Part shown: positions 21,328-32,514 of the stretch, one piece after another
Layout of the letters: the number at the start of each line of letters is the position of its first letter
Numbering within the stretch: position 1 is the stretch's first letter
Source of the DNA: Conchocele bisecta
Lineage: Eukaryota; Mollusca; Bivalvia; Lucinida; Thyasiridae
DNA length: 64,000 bases
Direction: 5' to 3'
NCBI GenBank assembly: GCA_029237695.1
Contig: CM055266.1
Coordinates: forward strand, 113,415,370-113,479,369
Notes under the pieces: model-generated
Told to the model about the DNA's origin: nothing
The model's input: only the letters and a program-made list of their open reading frames with translations
Databases searched by the model: none
Position numbers and translations under genes: made by a program

Positions 21328-21924
21328 CAATATTAACGCATTCTTTTAAATAAAGAAATTGACAAATATTGGCTAGGTTATCGCAGGCAATCGTGTACCC
21401 AATATTCAGTCACATCCACATTTACATTCATTACAATTGCTGTAAGATTCATATGACGTACAACTCAACTTAAATTGGCCGTCGGCGAGAAATGTACCTT
21501 GTAATAGTACAAACAATTGAAGAGCATGAGCGACCACCTTGAATGGTCATACATCAGTTAAATCGATATACATTGACCAATTACAGACTGATAACAAATT
21601 CTCGTATCCTGCATTCCATATATACGAAAATTCGGGTTACAGCTACTATGTGTGGCGTTCCATTGGGCGAACGAAGTCACATGCCGTTACAGAATAACGT
21701 CATTGTAATTGGCGCAACATACAAATGTCCGCGTTCGTTTCAACGAAGACCAAGTTAGTTTGTCCATCATCTAGCATACATTGTCACCTGATAAATATAA
21801 TGCGAGTGTCTTGATATCAAGGATATTAGGCTTGGCTCGGAAAGGGTAGGAATTCAGAGGCGAGTTTCCAAATTCCTACGCGTTTCCTAGCCTCGACTGA
21901 TAAATTTGATATCAAAAGATACTA
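21328..21924. other. Unassigned sequence
   Basis: Contains an imperfect inverted pair near 21805-21925 (TTGATATCAAGGATATTAGG) but no recognised gene. Confidence 0.4.
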
Positions 21925-22167
21925 GGGGCCTTTTCACTAAACTTCTTGCGACTAAAATGTTCGTAAATGCAAATTTAGGATCGTCTGGAAATATCAATTG
22001 ATGGAGTTACATGTATTGAGCATAGGCTGCATATGCAGCCTATGCTCAATAAATGTAAATCCAATAATTGTTTACAATAAAACATTGGTAATGTGAAATT
22101 TACAGACTATCATAATTTTGCAATTACGAACATCTTAGTCGTACGAAGTTTAGTGAAACGGCCCCCT
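21925..22167. mobile_element. M1 MITE
   Basis: Full-length, with centre GCATAGGCTGCATATGCAGC intact and both ends present. Confidence 0.85.
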
Positions 22168-22384
22168 GGTATCCTGTATATTCTTGCGCTAGAATCTAAT
22201 CGTTTTTACCGACGGCAATGATGCTACTTCAGTGTCTAAGTGACGAACAGTGAACACGCTGATCGGATTGCGCGGATATACAGCCCCATATAGGGACATA
22301 TCTGAGGATCTGACTGGAGACATGGGGCTGATGACATTTGTGATACTCAGACTTCTGATCTATCGCGAACTCATAAGCCCGATA

Positions 22385-22534
22385 GCGAATACAACTATAA
22401 GTTAGAAGGAATATGGGTGTTCATTGACTGAATGGCGAATACAACTATAAGTTAGAAGGAATATGGGTGTTCATTGACTGAATAGCGAATACAACTATAA
22501 GTTAGAAGGAATATGGGTGTTCATTGACTGAATG
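22385..22534. repeat. 50-base tandem triplication inside M12
   Basis: Three near-identical units from GCGAATACAACTATAAGTTA to TTCATTGACTGAATG. The unit is M12 sequence (compare ATTGATGGAATGGCGAACAG), so an M12 segment amplified in place. Confidence 0.85.
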
Positions 22535-22619
22535 GCGAATAGAGCATGTACTGATCAGACTGCGTGGATGCGCATGCTGAACTGGGGAAACATTGGTCGC
22601 ATAACCCATAAGCCCCATT

Positions 22620-22860
22620 CATCCCGTCAACACAGTGCGTATGTGCCGTGAAACACGGTGCCGTGAAACATTTTTGATATCCAGTCGATACTATTTTTGC
22701 ATTTTAAAGCCATTTGTAGGTGTTGACGGGATAAATAGAATAGTAGGTTAGTGCCGTAAATGGGAAAAAATATCTGGCGCGGCACGGAAACGGGATGTGC
22801 TCGGTAGAGCCTTGCCAGATATGATTTCCCATTCACGGCACTAACCTACTATTCTCTATT
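22620..22860. mobile_element. M3 composite element, inverted
   Basis: Begins CATCCCGTCAACACAGTGCG and ends GGCACTAACCTACTATTCTC. A compact copy lacking half of the GC-rich centre. Confidence 0.7.
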
Positions 22861-23010
22861 TCTCCAGTCACAGCATTATTTGCCCCATACTTCGTAATTA
22901 TACATTTTACATATTAAGGGGTCCTTGCAATAAAGGGGTTAATTCCCTCGTGGAGTTAGCCCTTTTCTTCCGCTGATCCATTCATATGTTGACAGTAGGC
23001 GCAAACCCTC

Positions 23011-23195
23011 GGTGACAATATAAGGTTTGATCATGTCCAGCCGTGTGCAAACGTTTGCTGTGGCCCGAGGGAACTGTTGCAGGCCTTGGGTTCAAACAGT
23101 TCCATCGGCCCAAGGCCACAGGCCTTTGGTTCAAACAGTTCCCTCGGGCCACAGCAAACGTTTGCACGTTTGCACACGGCTGGACATGATCAAAC
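23011..23195. repeat. GC-rich inverted repeat
   Basis: Arms containing TGATCATGTCCAGCCGTGTG and CAAACGTTTGCTGTGGCCCG with complements to the right. The inner part repeats AGGCCTTGGGTTCAAACAG in both orientations. A probable small fold-back element. Confidence 0.7.
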
Positions 23196-23461
23196 GTTAT
23201 TGTTACATTGCCAACAAAAAACTGATGTAATTTGAGCATTATATTCAGTACTTTCAGTACTTTTATAAATCGTCTCATTCACGTAGATAATTTTCGGTAT
23301 TCATATTCCGGGGCCGCGTCATGAACGTCATGAAGTAGTGACGTCATGAAAGCGCTTGGTCCACGCGCGGCCCCGGAATGAGCATTGCCTAGAGCCATAT
23401 GCAAACAGCACGCGCTATATGCACATTTTATGTGCAAACAACGGAACCATGTAACAATTCT

Positions 23462-23540
23462 ATATAGAGAATAGTAGGTTAGTGTCGTGAATGGGAAAAA
23501 TATCTGGCAAGGCTTAGGAAACGGGATGGGCGAGGCTCTG
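23462..23540. mobile_element. M3 fragment
   Basis: Only the left arm remains (GAATAGTAGGTTAGTGTCGT to GGGCGAGGCTCTGCC). It breaks off into unrelated sequence. Confidence 0.65.
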
Positions 23541-23779
23541 CCATTTGGTTGAATGATCGTTTCAATATCATTATGATCATACGCTGATATTGTTTTGTGG
23601 TTAGTATTTGTTCTTTGTGGGGGAGCTGGGTCTAGTGGAGTGGAGGAACATGCAGATTGTGTGCTATTCTTTGTGTGTAATGTTTTGTTTTCGTGATTAC
23701 CATACAGCGCTAGCTTTAAAGAGCGGTGGCCAAGACTTTACCGTACACCGTCGATTGTAGAGGACACTTTGTGCCGCGG

Positions 23780-23974
23780 TCAAGACGATTCAGTCACCGT
23801 TGTACACTTACCATAGCTATAACGTGTGTATGTTGGTTTTGTGTTTGCTAGCTCTTCGGTCCATTCGATCTGACATTGACGAGTCAGAGTCGTATACTGC
23901 TGGGTCGCCGCAATATCGTTCTCAGTTTCTTCCGTAAAAGAAGCTCGAGTAGTTGCGAACAGTAACTCATGCAT
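23780..23974 (-). other. Unrecognised exon-like open frame
   Basis: A minus-strand frame with SFTEETENDIAATQQYTT and QCQIEWTEELANTKPTY, followed by the strong donor-like ATG/GTAAGTG at about 23813. Coding-like composition and varied residues distinguish it from the surrounding repeats. The upstream side is a small palindrome (CTCATGCATC...). Family unknown; it could be a captured or relic exon. Confidence 0.25.
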
Positions 23975-24048
23975 CTACTCCCGTTACGGGAGAAGATGCA
24001 TGAGTTACTCTTCGTAACTAAAGTACGGGTGAATAGTGGGTCAATACC

Positions 24049-25144
24049 ACAGGGTGGCCCAAAAAAAATTGAACTTATTATAACTTCTATTTCTCCAGAA
24101 CAAATATTTCAATCTTCAACAATTTTGACATACATATTGGTTATTATATTGGACATATGGAAATGATATTTATTGTATCAAAATCGCGCGTATACTGTTG
24201 CCATGATGATTATGACGTCACTGGGTCAAAATGAAAAAAAAACATTTATATGAACTGCCGTAAAATGGTACAAAACCACATTATTGCTGCAGAATTGCAT
24301 TTACAACATTAAATCTATCATAGAGTAATACAATACAATTAAAGTCATACATTTACCGTTTACATTAGGCACTGTATGCTGCAAGTTTGCCTCAATTTTG
24401 CTAAAAATACGAATTGCCGACATCAGTGTCATTTTGAACATTCAATTGTGCAGGTTTACGCTTGTCGGATGTTTGCTGTTGACTTTAGCAAATTATCTGC
24501 GTACTATTTGCTGTTAATGACATGTACATGTAACTAATATATTATTTATGCATTTCAACTGTTCAATACAATGGATACGGTACAGCTTTTCAACTGTTTT
24601 ACAACGTTCTCAGTGCTCAATGGAAATGGAGTATGACCTTATAATTCCAGCACAAAAATATTTACACAATTCCCTAACATTTGATTGGCCCGTAGCAAGT
24701 CTCTGGCCAAGATTTATATCCCAGTAAACTCCCACGCCGAACTACTTTCCCTAACCGTGAGGCGCAGTTAAAATAATTCTTAAGAAAACGGAAAATAAAC
24801 ACATTTTCTTGATGAATTTATTTCAAATGCTGGAATTATAAGGAATGAATGGCATTTTTGTGGAATTTATCGGGAATATAAACTTGGAAAAGTCGCGGGA
24901 ATACTGGACGAGGCCTTCCGGCCTTCGTCCAGTATTCCCGCGACTTTTCCAAGTTTATACCCCGATAAATTCCACAAAAAGGCCATTCATTCATATAGTG
25001 ACGGCATATTCATAATGACGACAAAGAGCGTGCGCAAGCAGTAAGCAATATGTTTCAGTCAAATAGCATAGACATTCACCGATATGTATGCCATTAAGAT
25101 TCGAACAGTAATGCGTTACAAAAAGTGTTTTTGGGCCACCCTGT
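24049..25144. mobile_element. Mariner-like non-autonomous element with nested M5
   Basis: 17-base inverted ends ACAGGGTGGCCCAAAAA at 24049 and, inverted, 25128-25144. The right end is followed by TA, as expected for a TA-targeting mariner, while the left TA is degraded. The 1.1 kb includes an M5 insertion (24639-24995). No transposase frame was recognised in the rest, so it is a deletion derivative or MITE. Confidence 0.55.
24639..24995 (+). mobile_element. M5 element nested in mariner-like element
   Basis: Full copy from TATAATTCCAGCACAAAAAT to AAGGCCATTCATTC with the central GGCCTTCCGGCC palindrome. Confidence 0.8.
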
Positions 25145-25149
25145 ACATG

Positions 25150-26211
25150 TAGTACTTCTGGGTCGTGACTATACGGTGTGGATGGTCGAGTCTGAGCTGT
25201 GCCCAATCTCGGCCGACCAACTGCCTGATTTCGAGCACGAATTTGGAGAACGTACTCTGAAGGTTTTTTAAGCACGGATCATAGCATATGCCCCTGATGT
25301 TTAGCTAACTGTAGTGATAAATGTCGGTGATACGAGACGTTATCACGCTATACCGTAGTCGAACAGAAATGGATGGGTGTGTTAACCATTTTCGCACGGT
25401 CCATTTACTGGTTCCTAGGTACGAGTCTTCCACCTGTAATTGAAGCCACGAATCTATTCGGAGTAACCAGCTTCCAATTACATGCATAATATTTGCCATA
25501 ATGTGGAAAGGGACGGTTTAAAACTATGACGTCATATCTTCAACTACGAAAATACCATACTGTGAGTGTGACACAGTCCGAATATATACTAAAATGTGTT
25601 GTAACTTCAAGAAAAGACTTCACGGAATTAAAATTAAATTACACATTTAGTAAAAAAGATCTTGATAAATCAAGAAGACATCTTGAAACTCATGAGGCAA
25701 TCTTTAAGATTGAAAATGTAATGATTTGGTCATTCACGTTAGCATCTTGAACAGAGGGAAAGAGCATTGGCCGGTGGGCATCCGTAACTAAATACAACAA
25801 CGAAATGAAGGAAAACTCTTTTATTTCCAAAAGTTCTATATAAATTATCAGATGCAAAAATAGTTACACAGGAATTGGTTTGAATTCATCTGTCGACTGA
25901 TGACTTATTGACAGACAGTTTTAGTTCACTGTTAACTGTTCTTGGAACAATATTACAACCATCCATTCAGCAATGTACGTACTACCTGTATACATATTAG
26001 TATTAATATTATTATTTTTATCCAAAATAGTGCAAGAATTAAAAGGATAAAACGAAGAGAGAGTAAAATATTTCAACACAATAACATAAACGCATATATT
26101 CAAATCATACAACACAGTACTTACTACGGTAGGTATATTACAATATATTTGAATAAGTCATATACACGATATCTTCCACGAAACAGGAAAAGGCTTCAAT
26201 AGAAAAAGGGT
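25150..26211. other. Unassigned sequence with one 74-codon frame
   Basis: No known element. 25526-25750 (+) encodes a lysine-rich frame with SRKDFTELKLNYTFSKKDL that I cannot assign. A CAATTACAG-GTG site on the minus strand near 25437 mimics a caveolin acceptor, but what follows is not caveolin. Confidence 0.3.
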
Positions 26212-26759
26212 CGTAACGTCGTAACTAGCCGTCTCATCAGGATCTGCACTTTTTGCTGGTAATTTTCATATTTTTGAGAACAAACACACCCCCTTTTCAT
26301 AAATGGACTAGTCTGAAAACAATTTTGTGACGGTTTGATTGGTTGCACAATTAACATATCAAAATCCATTATATTCACTTCGGGGTGAAAGCGTTAAATT
26401 AAATAAACCCCGAGTGTTGGAAAGCAACCTTGCTTTCATATTTCGAGTATTTTCTGTAACTACCTGGATAAGAACTTATCGTATATTGTGAAGGGTATTG
26501 CCGAAATTAACCCTTTCATCCCTAAGTAACTGATTGGAATAGATTTTGATATGCTAATTTTGCAGCCAATCCAATCATCATAAAATGATTTTTTAGACTA
26601 GTCCATTTATGACCAGGGCGTATTTTTTTCCCAAAACATATGAAAATTACTTTAAAAACGTGCTGATCCTGATGAGTCTCATCTAAATCTGCACTTGCTC
26701 ATCTAGATCTGCACTGTTTGCATAAACCGCTATAGCGGGCTTTCGGGTTCAAAGGGTTG
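26212..26759. mobile_element. Two M2 MITEs in opposite orientation
   Basis: A left-truncated forward copy (26212-26397) is followed by an inverted copy (26507-26759, TTAACCCTTTCATCCCTAAG to CGGGTTCAAAGGGTT). Confidence 0.7.
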
Positions 26760-27062
26760 ACATGGTTGACATGGATTTGCAACGACCCTCGAAGATGTAT
26801 GTTCACGTGTCCAAAGACAAGGAAACACTGACACTACATGTATTAATTATAAAATTGGCTTGTAGGTTGTTAGTAGAATTTTCCAAAATTAAAAGGAACT
26901 TCACTTAAATTGGACACTTCAGAAATTTAATAATTAATGTTCAGCATTTTCGGCAAGTCATATATACGAGTATGGTATTTTAATTGTTATTGCTGCTCCT
27001 ATCGTAGGAACATTGACTTCTACACATATCTAAATGAAGCCAAGTATAATGATAAATAACGT

Positions 27063-27395
27063 CTATTTCCTGACGATGGTAATTTGGCTGAGACACAGGC
27101 CGATCGTTTCACAGAAGGGGCCGCAGATAGAGTCGGTGCACAGCTTCAGACAACGTCTGTGGAAGTGGCAGTCGATCTGGCAGACCTTCAGCGCTGGTGT
27201 TAGGCACCAGACGTGGTTGAAGGCGACGCATGCGTACGTCCAGCCCCAGTAGAAGGCGAGGCAGATGCCACAGAGCAGGGTGGCGATCATGTAGCAGAGG
27301 TTCTTGGTACAATTGAAGCACTTGTATGTGTTGCTCCAGACACAGTCCATGGAATGTGCGCCCTCCGGCTCTCCCAGCACCTCCTCGAACTCACT
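27063..27395 (-). CDS. Caveolin D, terminal exon only
   Basis: An exon of 110 residues plus stop after the acceptor TTGTTTACAG, phase 0. It carries FEEVLGEPEG, HSMDCVWSNTYKCF, LCGICLAFYWGWTYACV and FNHVWCLTPALKV. The reading frame is intact. It is nearly identical to E, with about half a dozen amino-acid differences by eye (for example HFHRR against HFYRR). The similarity fades quickly outside the exon on both sides. Cys156 of human CAV1 is conserved (SICGP), while positions 133 and 143 are Ala and Phe. No first exon was found between here and E. Inverted M2 transposons lie on either side, at 26.5 and 28.1 kb. Either the first exon has diverged beyond recognition or this is an orphan exon. 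Confidence 0.82.
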   Translation of the reverse strand, partial: SEFEEVLGEPEGAHSMDCVWSNTYKCFNCTKNLCYMIATLLCGICLAFYWGWTYACVAFNHVWCLTPALKVCQIDCHFHRRCLKLCTDSICGPFCETIGLCLSQITIVRK

Positions 27396-28090
27396 CTGTA
27401 AACAAACGCAAATATTACAATTCGCATGGGTAAACACATATTCCGAGCAAACATGGTTCGTGGTATTAATACAGATTATCATCAATGACACTGCGTCTGT
27501 AGACTAATTTACCATGCAAATAGGTTACATTTACTAACAACGTACGTGCATAGGACAAACAAACGCAGACATAACATAGACAGACCAAAATGTACCAACA
27601 CCAGTTGATGTGACTATAATGTCGCCTCCGCCACCAACAAAGAGACACAAGTGAAGACGTGCATATGAACCAACCAGCACATACATGTATGGCTTAATTG
27701 CTTCCTGTTAACGGTGTCGGATAAGTGCGCATTGAACCAATTATAAATATCAAAGTAATACTTACTGTATCAGAAGGCTATCAGTGTTGCTAGAGGTTGT
27801 TGTTTTCCGATTAGTATATCTTCTGCGATGCAGAGCCCGTATTTCGATCATATTCTTTAGTGTTATGTACCAAATCACGAGCTGTGATTACTGTGCTCAG
27901 CCAATATATCGAATTGCTTTTTTGATATCGAGCACAAATTCCAATCCAGCAGCTTGTTCTGCCATTGACATCAACAACTCAAACTACTAGCATTTGATAT
28001 TGAAATATTTTAGAACCATTGTATCTTGTAAGCTGTAGTTTGATAGCTTGACAAATACCCTATGATGTTGACTTAACATTTACTGCATTG
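27396..28090. other. Unassigned sequence upstream of D exon
   Basis: Expected to hold the intron and perhaps the first exon of D. No RDP..LN-type frame before a GT was found. Ordinary AT-rich sequence. Confidence 0.4.
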
Positions 28091-28290
28091 CTGAACCCGA
28101 AATCCCGCTATAGCGGTTTATGCAAAAAGTGCAGATCCAGATGAGCCGGCTCGTAACGAGCCGTCTCATCAGGATCTGCACTTTTTGAACGTAATTTTAA
28201 AATTTCTTAGAACAAAAGCACCCCCTTTTCATAAATGGACGAATCTGAAAATCATTTTGTGACCATTGGATTTCGGGTTCAAAGGGTTAA
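28091..28290 (+). mobile_element. M2 MITE
   Basis: From TGAACCCGAAATCCCGCTAT to GGGTTCAAAGGGTTAA. The right part lacks the usual AGTTACTTAGGGG block. Confidence 0.78.
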
Positions 28291-28974
28291 CGGTTCAGAA
28301 TATGTCACTAATGTATCCGTCGTATCCTTGCATGCATCTATGTGCACCGTGAGGTGTATCATAATGCTTACAATATGGTCATCATCGATCTGCAAACACT
28401 AGCTTACATTATTACTCAACTCATTATATAAGGTGATATTACATAGTTATGCATATATCCCTGGACTTCACGTGTATGGGCAATAGTTCCGCGTGCCTGA
28501 GCAATAGTTCCGCGTGCCAGTGGAATATTCAAAACTATTTTCACCCCAGAAAATCATGACGTCATGACGTTTTGTAGAAACTGTTAAATTCTACGCAATT
28601 GATATATGTTCGTCGATGCGCTGCATCACAAAAGCACGTTCATTGTATAACATACGGTATTTTTCGGGTTGAGTAATAAAACAGTTATTTCATGGTCATT
28701 CGGGGAACATATAACATCGCACATATATAAAAAGGTTTGTTGCTGGTATTAAACCTATTTTTCTCTGCGGAGATGTTCAACTTACTGGATGTGAAAACAG
28801 TCAATGGCGCATTCTCACTGAAGCAGATCGCTGATATTTCCAAGTTTTCTGCTATTTGGAGTCTGAAGTAATGTGAAAAACAGAATTTCAAACTCGTTTT
28901 CTTTTGATATGATATTTATGAAACTCGTCAGCAATTTTATAATTTATTATCATAAATGGTGCATGACTCGCTTC
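28291..28974. other. Unassigned sequence
   Basis: Two copies of a short phrase, GAGCAATAGTTCCGCGTGCC / GGGCAATAGTTCCGCGTGCC, at 28477-28520. No gene recognised. Confidence 0.4.
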
Positions 28975-29330
28975 ATTATAGGAATGAATGGCCTTTTTGT
29001 GGAATTTATCGGGGTATAAACTTGGAAAAGTCGCGGGAATACTGGACGAAGGCCGGAAGGCCTCGTCCAGTATTCCCGCGACTTTTCCAAGTTTATATCC
29101 CCGATAAATTCAACAAAAATGCCATTCATTCCTTATAATTCCAGCATTTTAAATAAATTCATCAAGAAAATGTGTTTATTTTCCGTTTTCTTAAGAATTA
29201 TTTTAACTGGGCCTCAAGGTTACGGAAAGTAGTTCGGCGTGGAGTTTACTGGGATATACATTTTGGACAGAGACTTGCTACGGGCCAATCAAATGTTAGG
29301 GAATTGTGTTTTTTGTGCTGGAATTATAAA
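28975..29330 (-). mobile_element. M5 element, inverted
   Basis: Palindromic half first (GGAATGAATGGCCTTTTTGT), then the AT-rich half, ending TTTTGTGCTGGAATTATAA. Confidence 0.8.
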
Positions 29331-29550
29331 CCTCATACAAATGGAAACTAGTGTATATGTTACCGTATAGCGATACACCATTGATCGATAGCATAGGTAT
29401 TGCCAAATATAGTGTGGCTGTGATTGAAGATATTGGGCATATGACATTTATAGGCACATTCCTATAATCAGATAAGTGTGTATAATACAGTTTCTTTAAC
29501 ATGGTTTCATTTACTGAATGACGAGCAATGTGGACCCTGATCGGACTACA

Positions 29551-29761
29551 GGGGGCCATTTCACTAAACTTCGTACGACTAAAATGTTCGTAAGTGCAAA
29601 TTTAGGATCGTCTGGAAATTTCAATTGATGGATTTACATTTATTGAGCATAGGCTCCAATAATTGTTTACTAGAAAACAGTGTTAATGTGATATTTACAG
29701 ACTATCATAATTTTGCACTTACGAACATTTTAGTCGTACGATGTTTAGTGAAACGGCACCC
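29551..29761. mobile_element. M1 MITE, centre partly deleted
   Basis: Both ends present; the central palindrome is cut to TTGAGCATAGGC. Confidence 0.8.
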
Positions 29762-29799
29762 AGGTGCTTGAACAGATGGTCAGTATGTTGATGGCATAT

Positions 29800-30430
29800 G
29801 GATATTTTGTTGGATTTTTGGTAGATTTCAGTGGATTTCGTTGGTTTGGGGTAATTTACATAGTTTTGTGCAACTACTAATACTCAAACATTACACACGA
29901 CAGAAATCGCCAATTATATACACATTAAATTCACCGTTTTATTATGTACATACCCATGAAATACATAGTTATACGATGTAAATAAAAGTCATATGTTCTC
30001 ATCGATGAAATAAACATCTTGCGGTGAAAATACGACTACTTCCGCTATCTATATTCATAACGCGCACCTGCAGTGTCGACTGCAAATAGGCTGCAAATAC
30101 ACATTCATTACCGTATACAGTCTAAATAACTGCTAATTTCCATGGAGCGGCATATAATAAATAGAATATTTATATTTTTGCAACGAATATGACATATATG
30201 TTCATCTCGTGGTGTGAAATGTCCATATTTCACGAGTGCCTAACGGCACTCGTGAAATGTGAACATTCCACACCACTCGATAAACATATATGTCATATTC
30301 GTTGCAAAAATATGAATATCCTCTATATACGTGTAGTTCACGGGAGGTGACGTAAATTGTATGTTGGTAACATTGCACCCAAACCACCAGATATACCGAA
30401 ATAACCCATAAAACACCGACATATGAACCG
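29800..30430 (-). mobile_element. M23 element split by an M22 insertion
   Basis: M23 pieces at 29800-29944 and 30326-30430 match the reverse complement of 15425-15735. The M22 block 29945-30325 between them matches 3262-3596 in the intron of A. Confidence 0.65.
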
Positions 30431-30647
30431 TTCTTCAAGAACCTGTGATCAGACTGTGTTCATACCATATGAAGTCTGATCTTGATCTACACGGCTAGCA
30501 ATGTCCACAATCCCCATTTTCAGTCATATTCCCATATTATATTCTGGATGCCAACTTATATGTCTGACGATATAACCGTTGGAGATGGGCGTCACCAGTA
30601 ACAACACAACCGCCTGTGTTAATCTGGACCAGATAATCGATGTTTCT

Positions 30648-30952
30648 GTAGCCAATTTCACCAGCATTGCCAAGTATATTTATCTAGCAAAGTATACTTT
30701 GAGGGAAAATTTTTCAATTTAAGGATAAATTTATTAATTTTTATTATACTGAATTTATTACATATCACAGCCATTTTGGCTGTGATAATGTAATAAATTC
30801 AGTATAATAATTCTGCATACGTTTAATCATCAAATATATGCAGTCGGTTGTTCTATATGAAATAATGCATTTCGGGGAAAATAAATGATTACTCCCTCAA
30901 AGTATACTTTCTTAGACAAGTACACTTTGCAATTTTTATGAAATCGGCTACT
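30648..30952. mobile_element. M7 MITE
   Basis: Near-complete copy with centre CACAGCCATTTTGGCTGTG and GCAAAGTATACTTTGAGGG arms. Confidence 0.8.
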
Positions 30953-30983
30953 GAACATCTATTTACAAAGCCAACGCATAAAC

Positions 30984-31047
30984 GCGTAGTTTGATGGTCT
31001 GAGCCTGAGCTGTAGCACTGCTCAGGCCCCGGCAATCAAGCTGATTT
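30984..31047. mobile_element. M6 palindrome, degenerate
   Basis: GTAGTTTGATGGTCTGAGCC with a decayed complementary arm. It is followed by the usual M6 flank (TGACAAATAATGGTAAGATT). Confidence 0.55.
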
Positions 31048-31213
31048 CAATCACAATATGTAAGTAATTTGACACCAAGAATTTGACAAATAATGGTAAG
31101 ATTAGCGCAGACTTGAGTGTAGTATAGTCGCAGATGGGACAATGTATATGATGTACAGTATGCACATTGCCACATACGTATTGCAACAAATATGAAATTC
31201 CCATATGCTTACA

Positions 31214-31430
31214 CAGGGGCGTCGGAACAGGTCCGGCAGGTCCGGCGACTGCCGGATCAATACTTTTGACATATTTGGAATTCAGATTATAAACAAACGG
31301 AATGTACATTTTTTTTCAGAATTTTTTCTCACGGTTCAGCTGAGTGGTAACAACATACACTTTGCCTGGGTAGCGGGTGCACCCACTAGATTCGCCGGAC
31401 CAATCTTATGATGCTTCCGGCGTCCCCGTT
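31214..31430. mobile_element. MITE with GGGGCGTCGGAA ends
   Basis: AGGGGCGTCGGAACAGGTCC at the left and TTCCGGCGTCCCCG at the right form imperfect inverted ends; the interior includes TTGCCTGGGTAGCGGGTGC. Single copy in the window. Confidence 0.55.
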
Positions 31431-31992
31431 ACATGTATTTCCAGTAAGTGTCCAAAGGAATTCATACACGACTACAAATGAAACACGACTATAGGTTATA
31501 GTCCGAATACTGGAATTATGATAACATCAAAAAACATTACGCAGGGAATTTACAACCAATGTTTGTCTAATTTTACACTGTTGTGAAAGGACAATGAGAT
31601 GGGTTTTTTTTCCCTCAAAATGTTGCAAATACAAATAGTGTTGCTTAGCAACTCACATCCATCAAAGTAATCGATCAAGCATTTTGCATTACAGTTAAAT
31701 GTTCACAATAGTTTCCTTAAAATTAGGAACACGTGGACATCTATGGGAATTCATATTTGTTGCAAGACGTATGACCTTGTGACATATTCACTGCACCGCT
31801 GCATAACTGTTACGACTTTATAAATGATTAATTATTAACGAAAACAGACAATATATTACAGTCATGCAATACGTTTATTTACACTTCGCTAAACACAAAC
31901 ACTGATAAATAAATATACATTCATGCTTAATCGAGAATCCCCGCCCACATCCCAACACCTTGTCTTAGAGGCCCTACCACCGTATGTGACCA
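31431..31992. other. Unassigned sequence
   Basis: AT-rich, no frame or repeat end recognised. Confidence 0.4.
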
Positions 31993-32236
31993 GGGGCCCG
32001 TTTCACTAAACTGCGCACGACTGAAATGTTCGTAAGTGAAACATTATGATAGTCTGTAAATTTCACATTAACAACGTTTTCTTGTAAACAAGCATTGTAT
32101 TTACATTTATTGAGCATAGGCTGCATATGCAGCCTATGCTCAATACATGTAAATCCATCAATTGAAATTTCCAGACGATCCTGAATTTGCACTTACGAAC
32201 ATTTTAGTCGTACGAAGTTTGGTGAAACGGCTCCCT
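31993..32236. mobile_element. M1 MITE
   Basis: Full-length with intact centre; terminal CCCGTTTCACTAAACTGCGC and complement. Confidence 0.85.
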
Positions 32237-32514
32237 GGAGTTTAACATGACATATGAGGATTCCCGCGGTGATTGCCAATGTCAGAGATTTAATAGCTGC
32301 AGTGCGTCAGGGGGACAGTCAGATTGTACTATAAAACCACGAAAATGGAGAACATCCTATTTTGTATCAGTAGCAGTAGCCTGAAAATGTTGGGTAGTTG
32401 TACAACAAATTTACAGTATTCGTGTAACAAAGGGCTACTGTCTTCGTGAATTCAGTGGCCTTCTTGTTCTAATGTTTTCAAGTACTGTCCTCACCTATTG
32501 TCCAAGTATTAGGG

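Noticed and set aside
25140..25180. Minus-strand SHDPEVLHVQ as a first exon for C
   Set aside because: It resembles the RDP..LN pattern only loosely. Its end is the inverted terminus of the mariner-like element, and there is no start codon context like the other first exons.
25305..25499. Minus-strand LQLQVEDSYLG frame after an AG as another caveolin second exon
   Set aside because: Only the acceptor and Val look alike; no GEP, CVW or VWC.TP motif follows.
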